A DNA stretch of 40,890 nt from CAUJIW01 sp963205175 (GTDB lineage: Bacteria; Pseudomonadota; Alphaproteobacteria; Sphingomonadales; Sphingomonadaceae): NCBI GenBank assembly GCA_041060555.1, contig JBEUDS010000030.1; one strand, 5' to 3'. The notes beneath the pieces were generated by a model. The model saw only the letters and a program-made list of their open reading frames with translations, did no database searches and had not been told where the DNA came from. Positions 33,876-40,890 of this stretch are shown here, piece after piece. The number at the start of each line of letters is the position of its first letter. The first letter of the stretch is position 1. Made by a program: the position numbers and the translations under genes.

Positions 33876-35860
33876 CGCGCGCCAGGCTCCCCGGCGAAAG
33901 CCTCGTCGGCGAAAATCGCCGTCTGCGGTGGCGTGTCGGCGCTCATGCGGCCACGATACATGCCCAGGTCATTGATGGCAAAAGTCGCCTGACCGTCCGG
34001 GCCGATGGCGATCAACCCGCCGTCGCCGCCAATGGCGCCCACCGCCATGATGGTGGCCTTCGCGGCGGCCTCCAGTGTCTCGCCACGCCAGGCGACGCGA
34101 TCGCAGACCTGCCGCGCGGCGCTCTCGCGGATGAAATACTCGCCCGACCCCGTCGCCGAGACCGCGCAACGGCCGTTATAGGCGTAGGTGCCGGCGCCGA
34201 TGATCGGCGAATCCCCGATGCGCCCCCATTTCTTGCCGGTCATGCCGCCCGTCGAGGTGGCCGCCGCCAGGTTGCCCTCGGCATCCACGGCAACGGCGCC
34301 GATGGTGCCGAACAGATGCGTGCGGTCCACCGCGGCGGCGGATTGCGCCTTCCAGGCCTGGAACTGCTGCCAGCGCGCCTCGGTGCGGAACCAGGCGGGA
34401 TCCACCTGCTCCAGCCCCTGCTCGCGGGAGAAGGCATCGGCCCCCGGCCCCGCCAGCATGACATGACGGGTCTGCGCCATGACCGTGCGCGCCAGCGTCA
34501 CCGGATGCCGGGTGCGCGTGACACCCGCCACCGCGCCGGCCTTCAGCGTCGCGCCGTCCATGATGGCGGCATCGAGCTCGTTGCGACCTTCCGCGGTGAA
34601 GACGGCGCCACGCCCGGCATTGAACAGCGGATTGTCCTCCAGCACGCGCGCGGCCGCCTCGACCGCCTCCAGCGCCTTGCCGCCCTGCTCCAGCACGGCA
34701 CCCCCGGCCCGCAGCGCCTCGTCCAGACCGGCCCGATAGGCCTGCTCGCGCTCGGGGCTCAGCGCCGCGCGTTCGATGACGCCTGCCCCGCCATGAATGG
34801 CCAGCGACCAGCGCGGCACGGCGACAAGCCGCCCGTTCGTCGCCATGTAGGTCTGTCGTGCCGCCGGCGCCTCGACCGTGCCCGAGGGCAGATGCAGCAC
34901 CGATTTCTCGTCGAGCACGGTGACCGCCACCCGGGGCGCCTGCAGCGCCGTGCCCATATCGCCACCCCTATCCCGGCGGCGCAACCCGTCACCCTGGACC
35001 ACCCAGGCGCCACTGCCCGGCCGGCCGGCAATGATCCGGGCCCGCCCATCCGCCTCGACGGCGACCGCCGTGTCCTCGTCGACCCCCAGGCCGAGCAGCG
35101 GCGGCGCCTTGGCATCGCGCAGGGTCTGCGCCTTGGCATCGCGCAGGGTCTGCGCCTTGGCGACAAAAGCGAACAGCCGCCCCAGGCGATCGCGTTCCTT
35201 GAAATGGGTGTCGGTCACCACGCCTTTCAGCGCCGCCAGATGCAGAAAGTCGTCGACGATGGTGTTGGCCGGGCCATAGGGGTCCGCCAGGGCGGCCGGG
35301 CTGGCGAGGCTGCCGCCATCCATGGCGCCGTAGACATACTCGCCCAGCATGGCGAGACCGGCGCTGGTACCGCCCAGCGGCTTGCCCGCCGCCACATGCG
35401 CATCCAGCAGTTCGGCCACCGGCGTTCCCTTCCAGAAACGCACGTAGTTCGACTGGTCGCCGCCGGCGATGAAGATGCCGTCCGCCCGGCGCAGCCGCTC
35501 CAGCAGGGCGGAGTCGAACGCCGCCTCGCGGTCCTTGAACACGAAAGTCTCGACGGAGCGCACCCCGCCGACCTTGCGATAGAACTCCTTGCCGACCTCG
35601 CCGGCATAGGAGGCGCGCAGCACCACGATATGGCCGTTGCCGGCCTTGCCGAAGAACCACTTCATGGCCTCGGCATCGCGTTCGCCGCCCCCCAGCAGCA
35701 GCAGGCCACCACTGACCGGGCCGGGCGTCGGCGCCTGCGGGTCGCCCTCGACATAGCGGGCGTACGACCGCGCCTGGGCCGGCGTCAGGCCGGAGACCAC
35801 CAGCCAGGCCCCCAGCAGGCTCCCCGCCACCACTTTCCACAGCCCGCCCGTGCGCATCAT
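33872..35860 (-). CDS. Exported cyanophycinase-type S51 / isoaspartyl peptidase fusion
   Basis: A 662-residue two-enzyme fusion. Residues about 5-30 are a signal peptide. The first domain (about 45-320) is S51, cyanophycinase-type: GGDQ (133-136), the nucleophile GGTSAG with Ser166, and DTHFKERDRLGR (His219). The second (from about 350) is an Ntn-hydrolase isoaspartyl peptidase/asparaginase: SLAIHGGAG, NPLFNAGRGAVF, the self-cleaving Thr519 in FGTIGAVAVD, then STGGMTGKKWGRIGDSPIIGAGTYA. Together they could cut beta-Asp peptides and then their dipeptides to free amino acids, in the periplasm. I chose the ATG at 35860, with a GGAGCG-like site upstream. The substrate is inferred. Confidence 0.85.
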   Translation of the reverse strand: MMRTGGLWKVVAGSLLGAWLVVSGLTPAQARSYARYVEGDPQAPTPGPVSGGLLLLGGGERDAEAMKWFFGKAGNGHIVVLRASYAGEVGKEFYRKVGGVRSVETFVFKDREAAFDSALLERLRRADGIFIAGGDQSNYVRFWKGTPVAELLDAHVAAGKPLGGTSAGLAMLGEYVYGAMDGGSLASPAALADPYGPANTIVDDFLHLAALKGVVTDTHFKERDRLGRLFAFVAKAQTLRDAKAQTLRDAKAPPLLGLGVDEDTAVAVEADGRARIIAGRPGSGAWVVQGDGLRRRDRGGDMGTALQAPRVAVTVLDEKSVLHLPSGTVEAPAARQTYMATNGRLVAVPRWSLAIHGGAGVIERAALSPEREQAYRAGLDEALRAGGAVLEQGGKALEAVEAAARVLEDNPLFNAGRGAVFTAEGRNELDAAIMDGATLKAGAVAGVTRTRHPVTLARTVMAQTRHVMLAGPGADAFSREQGLEQVDPAWFRTEARWQQFQAWKAQSAAAVDRTHLFGTIGAVAVDAEGNLAAATSTGGMTGKKWGRIGDSPIIGAGTYAYNGRCAVSATGSGEYFIRESAARQVCDRVAWRGETLEAAAKATIMAVGAIGGDGGLIAIGPDGQATFAINDLGMYRGRMSADTPPQTAIFADEAFAGEPGAR
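35108..35155 (-). repeat. 24-base tandem duplication inside the fusion gene
   Basis: Two identical 24-base units (35108-35131 and 35132-35155) encode AQTLRDAK twice, at residues about 236-251, between the catalytic His helix and the closing strands of the S51 domain. Because 24 is divisible by three, the frame is kept. Confidence 0.9.
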
Positions 35861-36068
35861 GCGTTTCGCTCCGTTCACCCTGATCCGTTCATCCTGGCCC
35901 GTCACCGTGGCCAGATTTCACTCTGGTGGAATTTACATACATATTTTTGGTTATATCAAACAATATGATTGCCCAATCGTTCACATTGCAGATAGATTAC
36001 ACTAACGCTGGCAACAGCGGTGGCGCGCCAGAGGGTTTGGCGCGACCAAGACGAAGAGGGGCAATTCC
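35861..36068. promoter_or_regulatory. Divergent promoter region, fusion gene and TonB receptor
   Basis: This 208-base gap contains the most A/T-rich stretch in the window (about 35920-36000). CATATT (35940-35945) and AATATG (35962-35967) form an inverted repeat with a 16-base spacer, which could suit an Lrp-family protein. TTGCCC at 35970-35975 with ATAGAT 17 bases on is a possible receptor promoter. Binding is not shown. Confidence 0.45.
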
Positions 36069-38864
36069 ATGATGCGTATGACCACGCGGGTGGCGCTGGC
36101 TGTCGGCTGCAGCCTGTCCGCCTTGATTTCCGCCGCCCAGGCACAGGACGGCACGACCGCTAGCCCAGATGCCGCGACCGATATCGTCGTGCTGGGCTCG
36201 CGCATTCCCCGTGTCCAGGAAGAAGGCCCGGCGCCGGTCACCATCATCTCCGCCGACACCATCCGTGCCAGCGGCTACGCCAGCGTGCCGGACATCCTGC
36301 GCGCCGTCACCCAGAATGGCGGCGAGACCCAGAGCCAGCAGTCGTTCAGCGGCGCCAGCTTCACGCCTGGCGCCCAGCAGGTCGACCTGCGCGGCCTTGG
36401 CCCCAATCACACCCTGGTGCTGGTCAATGGCCGGCGCATCGCCGACTTCCCGCTGCCCTTCCAGGGCCGCAGCAATTTCACCGACATTTCCAACATTCCG
36501 GTCGGCCTGATCGAGCGGGTCGAGGTGCTCAGCGGCAGCGCCTCGGCGATCTACGGCTCCGACGCCATCGCGGGGGTCATCAACTTCGAACTCAAGAAGA
36601 AGGTCGACGGCACCACGCTCGACTATCGCCACGGCCTGACCCAGCATGGCGGCGGCGCTTCGCACCGCATCACCGCCACCAGCGGCTGGTCGAACGACCG
36701 CTTCCACATCGTCGGCGGCGTCGAGTACATGCTGCAGCGGCCGCTGTGGGCCTATGACCGCTCGATCCAGGACAGCACGGCGGACAACCCCACGACCGCG
36801 ACAACGCTGGCCCGGCGCACCTTCCTGCGGTACAACCCGGACGAGGACATGTACGTCGACCCCGGCGCCGCCACCTGCGCCGCGCTGGCCCATCTCAACG
36901 ATGGCTCGACCTACTATGCCTCCCGCCCCCGCTACGGCGCCTATGACGACGCCCTTGAGGATTATGGCCCGGGTTATTTCTGCGGCAGCGACACCTCGAT
37001 CGGCTACGGCACGGTGATCTCCCGTCGCGAGGGCTTCAACAGCTACGCCTCGATGGGCTACCAGCTCTCCGACTCCGCCGAGCTGTTCCTCGATGCCCAG
37101 TTCGGCATCAGCAAGGTCGCGCTGATGCCGGACGTGCTCAACTGGTCGTTCCAGGATGCCGCCGGCAGCAGCGATACCACCTTCTTCAACAGCCACGATG
37201 GCGTGCTGGATGACTGGTACCGCCAGTTCACGCCGGAAGAGTCCGGTGGCTTCGGCACCGTCATGACCCGCAACCGGCAGCAGACCTTCAGCATCACGCC
37301 CGGCATCAAGGGCGATTTCGCCGACCGCTGGGCCTATGAGCTGTCGTTCAACTACAGCGAATACAAGGCCCGGGTGAAATTCCCGCAGATCATCGCGGCG
37401 GCCGCCAACGAACTGTTCCTGGGCGAGCAGCAGGGCGTCGACGAGGACAGCGGCTACCCGATCTTCGATGCCGACCCGGCCCGGCTGTACCAGCCGCTGA
37501 CCAAGGCCGAATATGACAGCATCGCCGTCTACAGCGTCTACAAGCCGCGCAGCTGGACGAGCAATTTCTCGGGCACCATCAACACCACCGAGTTGTTCCA
37601 GCTGCCGGCCGGCCCGGTCGGCTTCGCCGCCATCGTCGAGGCCGGCAAGCAGGGCTATGATCTCAACCCCGATCCGCTGGCGCTGACCGACTATTATTAT
37701 GGCCTCAAGGACAGCGACGGCAAAGGCTCGCGCACCCACTGGGCGCTGGGCGGCGAATTGCGCGCGCCGATCACCGACTTCCTGCAGGTGTCGGCCGCCG
37801 GTCGCTACGACCGCTTCCGCTTCGCCGGCAACGGCATCGGCAAGTTCACCTACAATGCCGGCCTGGAACTGCGGCCGCTGTCGACGCTGCTGCTGCGGGC
37901 CGCCTACGGCACCGGCTTCCGCGCACCGGACCTGCACTATGTCTTCACCGGCCCGGGCAATACCCACCCGTCCGCGACGGACTATTATCTCTGCCGCAGC
38001 GAGGAACCGGATGAGGACATCGGCGATTGCAGCTATTCGGACGAAGGCATCGTCGCCCAGCGCACCGGCAATCGGCAGCTGAAGCCGGAAACCAGCAAAT
38101 CGCTCAACGCCGGCATCGTCTGGGCGCCATCCAGGCACTTCGACATCTCGGTGGATTATTTCCACGTCTCGCTGTCGAACCAGGTGCAGGATCTCAGCAT
38201 CGATCAGCTGCTGCGCGACGAGGCGGATTGCCGTCTGGGCGAAACCCAGTCCGGCACGGCGGTCGACATCAGCTCGCCGACCTGCCAGGACGCCATCACC
38301 CGGGTCCAGCGTTTCACCAGCGGCGTGAACGAGGGTCGCCTCGACGCGGTGTCGATCAACCCGATCAACGTGGCGCACGAAAAGACCAGCGGCATCGACG
38401 TGGCGATCCATGGCCGGCTGCCGACCGGCTTTGGCGACTTCTCGCTGTCGCTGGCCCACACCCACGTGTTCAAGCACAGCTACCGCCAGTATGTGGGCGA
38501 CTCCGCCATCAACAAGCTGGCGGCGGACAGCGGCTATTATATCCCGCGCGACAAGACCACCGGCAGCATCACCTGGTCGCTCGACGGCCTGTCGTGGACA
38601 CTGGAAGGCAAGCGCCTGGGCAAGCTGCCGAACTATGACGAGGACGCCTACATCAAGGCGAGCTACCTGTTCAATTCGTCGATCCAGTATGACGTGAGCG
38701 ACCATATCCGCGCGTCCGTCACCGTCACCAACCTGTTCGACAAGGACCCGGTGAAGGACCCGACCTACGCCAGCTATCCCTATTACGACATCAGCTGGTT
38801 CGACAGCGTCGGCCGCAGCATCTACCTGCAGCTGACCTACAAGATCGGCGGCGGCGGGCTCTGA
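36069..38864 (+). CDS. TonB-dependent outer-membrane receptor
   Basis: A 931-residue receptor. A signal peptide (about 1-25, ending AAQA) is followed by DIVVLGSRIPR, the start of the plug domain (about 35-165: VPDILRAVTQ, VDLRGLGPNHTLVLVNGRR, RVEVLSGSASAIYGSDAIAGVINFEL). The barrel then runs to the C-terminal SIYLQLTYKIGGGGL. The last strand ends in Ile followed by a Gly-rich tail rather than the usual terminal aromatic residue. Several Cys lie in likely surface loops (ATCAAL, FCGSD, YLCRS, GDCSYS, ADCRLG, TCQD). It is divergent from the fusion gene, so joint function is likely; the ligand cannot be read. Confidence 0.92.
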   Translation: MMRMTTRVALAVGCSLSALISAAQAQDGTTASPDAATDIVVLGSRIPRVQEEGPAPVTIISADTIRASGYASVPDILRAVTQNGGETQSQQSFSGASFTPGAQQVDLRGLGPNHTLVLVNGRRIADFPLPFQGRSNFTDISNIPVGLIERVEVLSGSASAIYGSDAIAGVINFELKKKVDGTTLDYRHGLTQHGGGASHRITATSGWSNDRFHIVGGVEYMLQRPLWAYDRSIQDSTADNPTTATTLARRTFLRYNPDEDMYVDPGAATCAALAHLNDGSTYYASRPRYGAYDDALEDYGPGYFCGSDTSIGYGTVISRREGFNSYASMGYQLSDSAELFLDAQFGISKVALMPDVLNWSFQDAAGSSDTTFFNSHDGVLDDWYRQFTPEESGGFGTVMTRNRQQTFSITPGIKGDFADRWAYELSFNYSEYKARVKFPQIIAAAANELFLGEQQGVDEDSGYPIFDADPARLYQPLTKAEYDSIAVYSVYKPRSWTSNFSGTINTTELFQLPAGPVGFAAIVEAGKQGYDLNPDPLALTDYYYGLKDSDGKGSRTHWALGGELRAPITDFLQVSAAGRYDRFRFAGNGIGKFTYNAGLELRPLSTLLLRAAYGTGFRAPDLHYVFTGPGNTHPSATDYYLCRSEEPDEDIGDCSYSDEGIVAQRTGNRQLKPETSKSLNAGIVWAPSRHFDISVDYFHVSLSNQVQDLSIDQLLRDEADCRLGETQSGTAVDISSPTCQDAITRVQRFTSGVNEGRLDAVSINPINVAHEKTSGIDVAIHGRLPTGFGDFSLSLAHTHVFKHSYRQYVGDSAINKLAADSGYYIPRDKTTGSITWSLDGLSWTLEGKRLGKLPNYDEDAYIKASYLFNSSIQYDVSDHIRASVTVTNLFDKDPVKDPTYASYPYYDISWFDSVGRSIYLQLTYKIGGGGL

Positions 38865-38900
38865 CCCGCTGCCGGCCTTGGGCCAGCACCTGGACAGTCG

Positions 38901-38935
38901 GCGCCCCGCCCACGCGGCGGGGCGCTTGTTCGTTT
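38901..38935 (+). terminator. Rho-independent terminator of the TonB receptor gene
   Basis: GCGCCCCGCC and GGCGGGGCGC form a perfect 10-bp stem around the loop CACGC, followed by TTGTTCGTTT. It lies 36 bases past the receptor stop, a textbook intrinsic terminator position. Confidence 0.85.
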
Positions 38936-39141
38936 GGGGCACAGTGACCAGCGGGAGATCGTGCAGGATCGTCCATCGCCGTCCCGCCAGGGCCGCACCG
39001 GGCGCTACCTGAACGCGGTTGAGCCGCAGCGATACTGACCATCGCCCCGATCGCCTGAGGCCGGGCGAGGATGACCTCTCAAGACCCCGATAGAATATTA
39101 ATCGGCATACTGTCCCCGGCCCCCCGGAAATCCAGACTGTC

Positions 39142-39286
39142 TGACCTGCCATGGAACTTTCATCCAGCCCTGACTAGAGCCTCGGCGGTTTTGGTTATGC
39201 CTTTCGGCGCCTTTGACCTGCCATGGAACTTTCATCCAGCCCTGACTAGAGCCTCGGCGGTTTTGGTTACGCCTTTCGGGGCCTTG
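39142..39286. repeat. 72-base tandem duplication of an IS end
   Basis: Two copies of a 72-base unit, each beginning TGACCTGCC, are adjacent (39143-39214 and 39215-39286) and differ at three positions. The unit corresponds to the sequence just outside and at the very end of the transposase frame, which I read as the IS terminus. The stop codon of the transposase frame lies within the second copy. Confidence 0.85.
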
Positions 39287-39570
39287 TTTGCAATGGGGTC
39301 AGGCATGCCTGACCCCCACTGCAAAAGTCGTTTTGGCGTAGCTTGCCGGGGTCTGGATCCGATCGAGGAGTGCGGGCGGCAGCTATTGTAGTCCTCGGCC
39401 CACTCCCGGATCGCGGCGCGGGCATGATCGAGGCCGTGGAACAGGGTCTCGATCAACAGCTCGTCCCGCATCCGCCCGTTGAAGCTCTCGACGTAGCCAT
39501 TCTGCATCGGCTTGCCGGGTGCGATGTAGTGCCACTCGATCTCCTGATCCTTGCACCAGGCCAGGAATCT
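39232..39570 (-). pseudogene. Truncated IS3-family transposase (OrfB C-terminus)
   Basis: The minus strand encodes FLAWCKDQEIEWHYIAPGKP, NGYVESFNGRMRDELL with the catalytic Glu, and then HARAAIREWAEDYNSCRPHSSIGS, the C-terminal third of an IS3-family transposase. The N-terminal two thirds and OrfA are missing. The homology begins abruptly near 39570, at the right 13-bp flank. The frame runs on to a stop at 39232-39234 after KTAEALVRAG, which looks like a natural transposase end. Confidence 0.85.
39295..39316. repeat. 22-base perfect palindrome in the IS remnant
   Basis: GGGGTCAGGCA is followed directly by its reverse complement TGCCTGACCCC. It interrupts the end of the transposase frame and looks like an inserted short palindromic repeat. 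A palindrome with the same GGGGT...GGCATGCC...ACCCC style, but different sequence, occurs at 40811-40842. Confidence 0.8.
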
Positions 39571-39697
39571 CCGGGGACAGTATAGATATTTCAATTCGAT
39601 GCGCTGGCCAGCCGACAGCACAGGATAGCCGACACGCCACCTTGCGGGCAATCCCGAGCGCCATGCAAGACGCCCGGAGCCACCTCAGTAGGCCGAG

Positions 39698-40762
39698 GGT
39701 TCATCCCCGTGCGGACGGGGGAGCCGATTGCCGCTGCCCCCAGCCACCCGGCCGCCTGGGTTCATCCCCGTGCGGACGGGGGAGCCGCAGGGGCGTGGTC
39801 ATCAGGGCCTCCATCGGGGGGTTCATCCCCGTGCGGACGGGGGAGCCGCGCGATCGAGCGCCATCGCCGCCAGATGCATGGGTTCATCCCCGTGCGGACG
39901 GGGGAGCCGGGGCGCCCTGTCAGCTCCGTGCTGATGGGATGGGTTCATCCCCGTGCGGACGGGGGAGCCCGCAGGCGGCGGATGCGCTCGGGCGGCGGCG
40001 TGGGTTCATCCCCGTGCGGACGGGGGAGCCCCTCGCCCAGCTGGGCCGAGAAATTCGCATAGGGGTTCATCCCCGTGCGGACGGGGGAGCCGCCGCCCGA
40101 ACGGATGCGTCGTCTCTTCGTCAGGGTTCATCCCCGTGCGGACGGGGGAGCCTTCTGGAACTGGCCCAACTCATCATTGAGTAGGGGTTCATCCCCGTGC
40201 GGACGGGGGAGCCTCGCCAAGCAGATCTCCGATGAAATTCTCGACGGGTTCATCCCCGTGCGGACGGGGGAGCCTGCTGCATCCGCGAAACCTCGTCCAG
40301 AGTAGCGGGTTCATCCCCGTGCGGACGGGGGAGCCCACGGCTGCAGCGTGGCCCCCTTTTTTATTGGGGGTTCATCCCCGTGCGGACGGGGGAGCCGGCG
40401 TATTGCGCGTCCGGGCTGTAAACGACAAAGGTTCATCCCCGTGCGGACGGGGGAGCCCTGCATCCCAGCTGGGCGGCCAGCGCCAATCTGGGTTCATCCC
40501 CGTGCGGACGGGGGAGCCCCAGCCCACGTCCTGGACGGCTGAGCAGGACAAGGTTCATCCCCGTGCGGACGGGGGAGCCTGAGGGCATAGCCCAGGGCGT
40601 TTTCGCTCATTGGGTTCATCCCCGTGCGGACGGGGGAGCCATGGGAGCCTGACGGATACCTCGAAGCGGACAGGGTTCATCCCCGTGCGGACGGGGGAGC
40701 CACTCAGGATTAAGCGTCAAGGTGCCGAACCAAGGGTTCATCCCCGTGCGGACGGGGGAGCC
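39698..40762 (-). CRISPR. CRISPR array, 18 repeats, type I-E-like
   Basis: Eighteen copies of a 28-base repeat (GGTTCATCCCCG...GGGGGAGCC on the plus strand) start every 61 bases from 39698 to 40735, with 17 spacers of 33 bases. I found no mismatch in any copy. The base left of the repeat is usually G, so 29+32 is an alternative parsing. The reverse complement (GGCTCCCCCG...GATGAACC) resembles type I-E repeats, suggesting transcription on the minus strand with the leader on the right. No cas gene lies in the window. An IS remnant borders the left side. Confidence 0.97.
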
Positions 40763-40890
40763 AGTTAGCGTCCGCGCTCGTGGTGTAATTTCCGGTGTAG
40801 GCGATGGTGTATTCCGGGGTGGGGCATGCCCCACCCCGGAATGCGGCGTCGCTGGTGGCCACCGGGTTCATCGTTATGGTGGAGTTTGCA
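40763..40890. other. Right flank of the CRISPR array
   Basis: The 33 bases after the last repeat are spacer-like, but no repeat follows at 40796. There is instead unrelated sequence with a 32-base palindrome. GGTTCATC recurs at 40864, followed by GTTATGGTGGAG, so a badly degenerate repeat is possible. I see no clear A/T-rich leader. The window ends before the situation is resolved. Confidence 0.45.
40811..40842. repeat. 32-base perfect palindrome beside the CRISPR array
   Basis: ATTCCGGGGTGGGGCA is followed with no spacer by its exact reverse complement. It begins 48 bases beyond the last repeat. It could be a cruciform-forming regulatory element, the end of a small mobile repeat, or an inserted short palindromic repeat. 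Confidence 0.85.

Larger units (their letters stand above)
39106..39584. mobile_element. Rearranged IS remnant with inverted flanks
   Basis: ATACTGTCCCCGG at the left (39107-39119) is the reverse complement of CCGGGGACAGTAT at the right (39571-39583). Between them lie a truncated IS3-family transposase, a duplicated IS end and a 22-base palindrome. The 13-bp flanks could be the ends of a second element inserted with or around the first, but no complete transposase or target-site duplication is visible. Nothing here is likely to move on its own. Confidence 0.65.

Noticed and set aside
35997..39152. Very long open frame (about 1,050 codons) on the minus strand opposite the TonB receptor
   Set aside because: It mirrors the receptor codons, has no family motif, and crosses the receptor's own terminator. 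The plus strand encodes a complete, recognisable protein.
39600..39697. Possible cas gene fragment left of the CRISPR array
   Set aside because: A short minus-strand frame exists, but no Cas motif is recognisable. By repeat orientation cas genes are expected on the other side.
39709..40582. Plus-strand frames encoding repeated peptides such as HPRADGGA and SSPCGRGS
   Set aside because: These are translations of the CRISPR repeats, not a repeat protein.

Overview
The window reads as chromosomal DNA of a GC-rich alphaproteobacterium. I infer this from the strongly GC-biased codons, the aerobic cobaltochelatase pair cobS/cobT next to a J-domain gene and bolA, the alphaproteobacterial families DUF2948 and UPF0262, the twin-transmembrane protein / ATP:cobalamin adenosyltransferase / etfBA cluster, and an RpoH-type sigma factor. 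A Rhodospirillales-like organism would fit, but I cannot prove the order or genus.

Layout. Positions 300-5,300 hold a patatin-like lipase, folE, etfBA, an ATP:cob(I)alamin adenosyltransferase, a small twin-membrane protein and a GNAT enzyme. 5,400-9,050 hold a globin-fold chemoreceptor with a clear terminator, gluQ, an MliC-like lipoprotein and an HNH nuclease. 9,090-14,820 hold DUF2948, murA, a short-chain dehydrogenase, a divergent MDR reductase / thioesterase pair, dcd and UPF0262. 15,000-21,760 hold a CoA-transferase, tadA, typA, a CHASE4-like/GGDEF/EAL protein and a YciI protein. 21,900-25,400 hold lrgA/lrgB, meaB, a glutathione transferase and rpmB. 25,850-30,860 hold a phytase-type esterase, cobT, cobS, a J-domain gene and bolA. 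31,000-33,073 hold a Trp-rich helix-hairpin-helix protein, an rpoH-like sigma factor and tRNA-Thr(TGT). Up to here it is mostly conserved core genome.

The last 7.8 kb, right of the tRNA, looks accessory. It starts with an IS3-family transposase scrap. Then come an Lrp/AsnC regulator translationally coupled to an exported fusion of a cyanophycinase-type S51 peptidase with an isoaspartyl peptidase/asparaginase, and a divergent TonB-dependent receptor. A second, rearranged IS3-family remnant follows, and then a CRISPR array of 18 identical type I-E-like repeats. No cas gene lies in the window.

How the genes work together. The tRNA/IS-bounded block (33.3-38.9 kb) is the best candidate for a little-described system. 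A TonB-dependent receptor would import a beta-aspartyl peptide or cyanophycin-derived product, a two-enzyme fusion would cut it to dipeptides and then amino acids, and an Lrp-type regulator would sense amino acids. The substrate is inference. Elsewhere, cobS/cobT, the adenosyltransferase and meaB point to aerobic B12 synthesis and adenosylcobalamin-dependent metabolism, and etfBA carries a palindrome resembling sites for regulators of acyl-CoA catabolism. Several hairpins, palindromes and tandem duplications are recorded separately.
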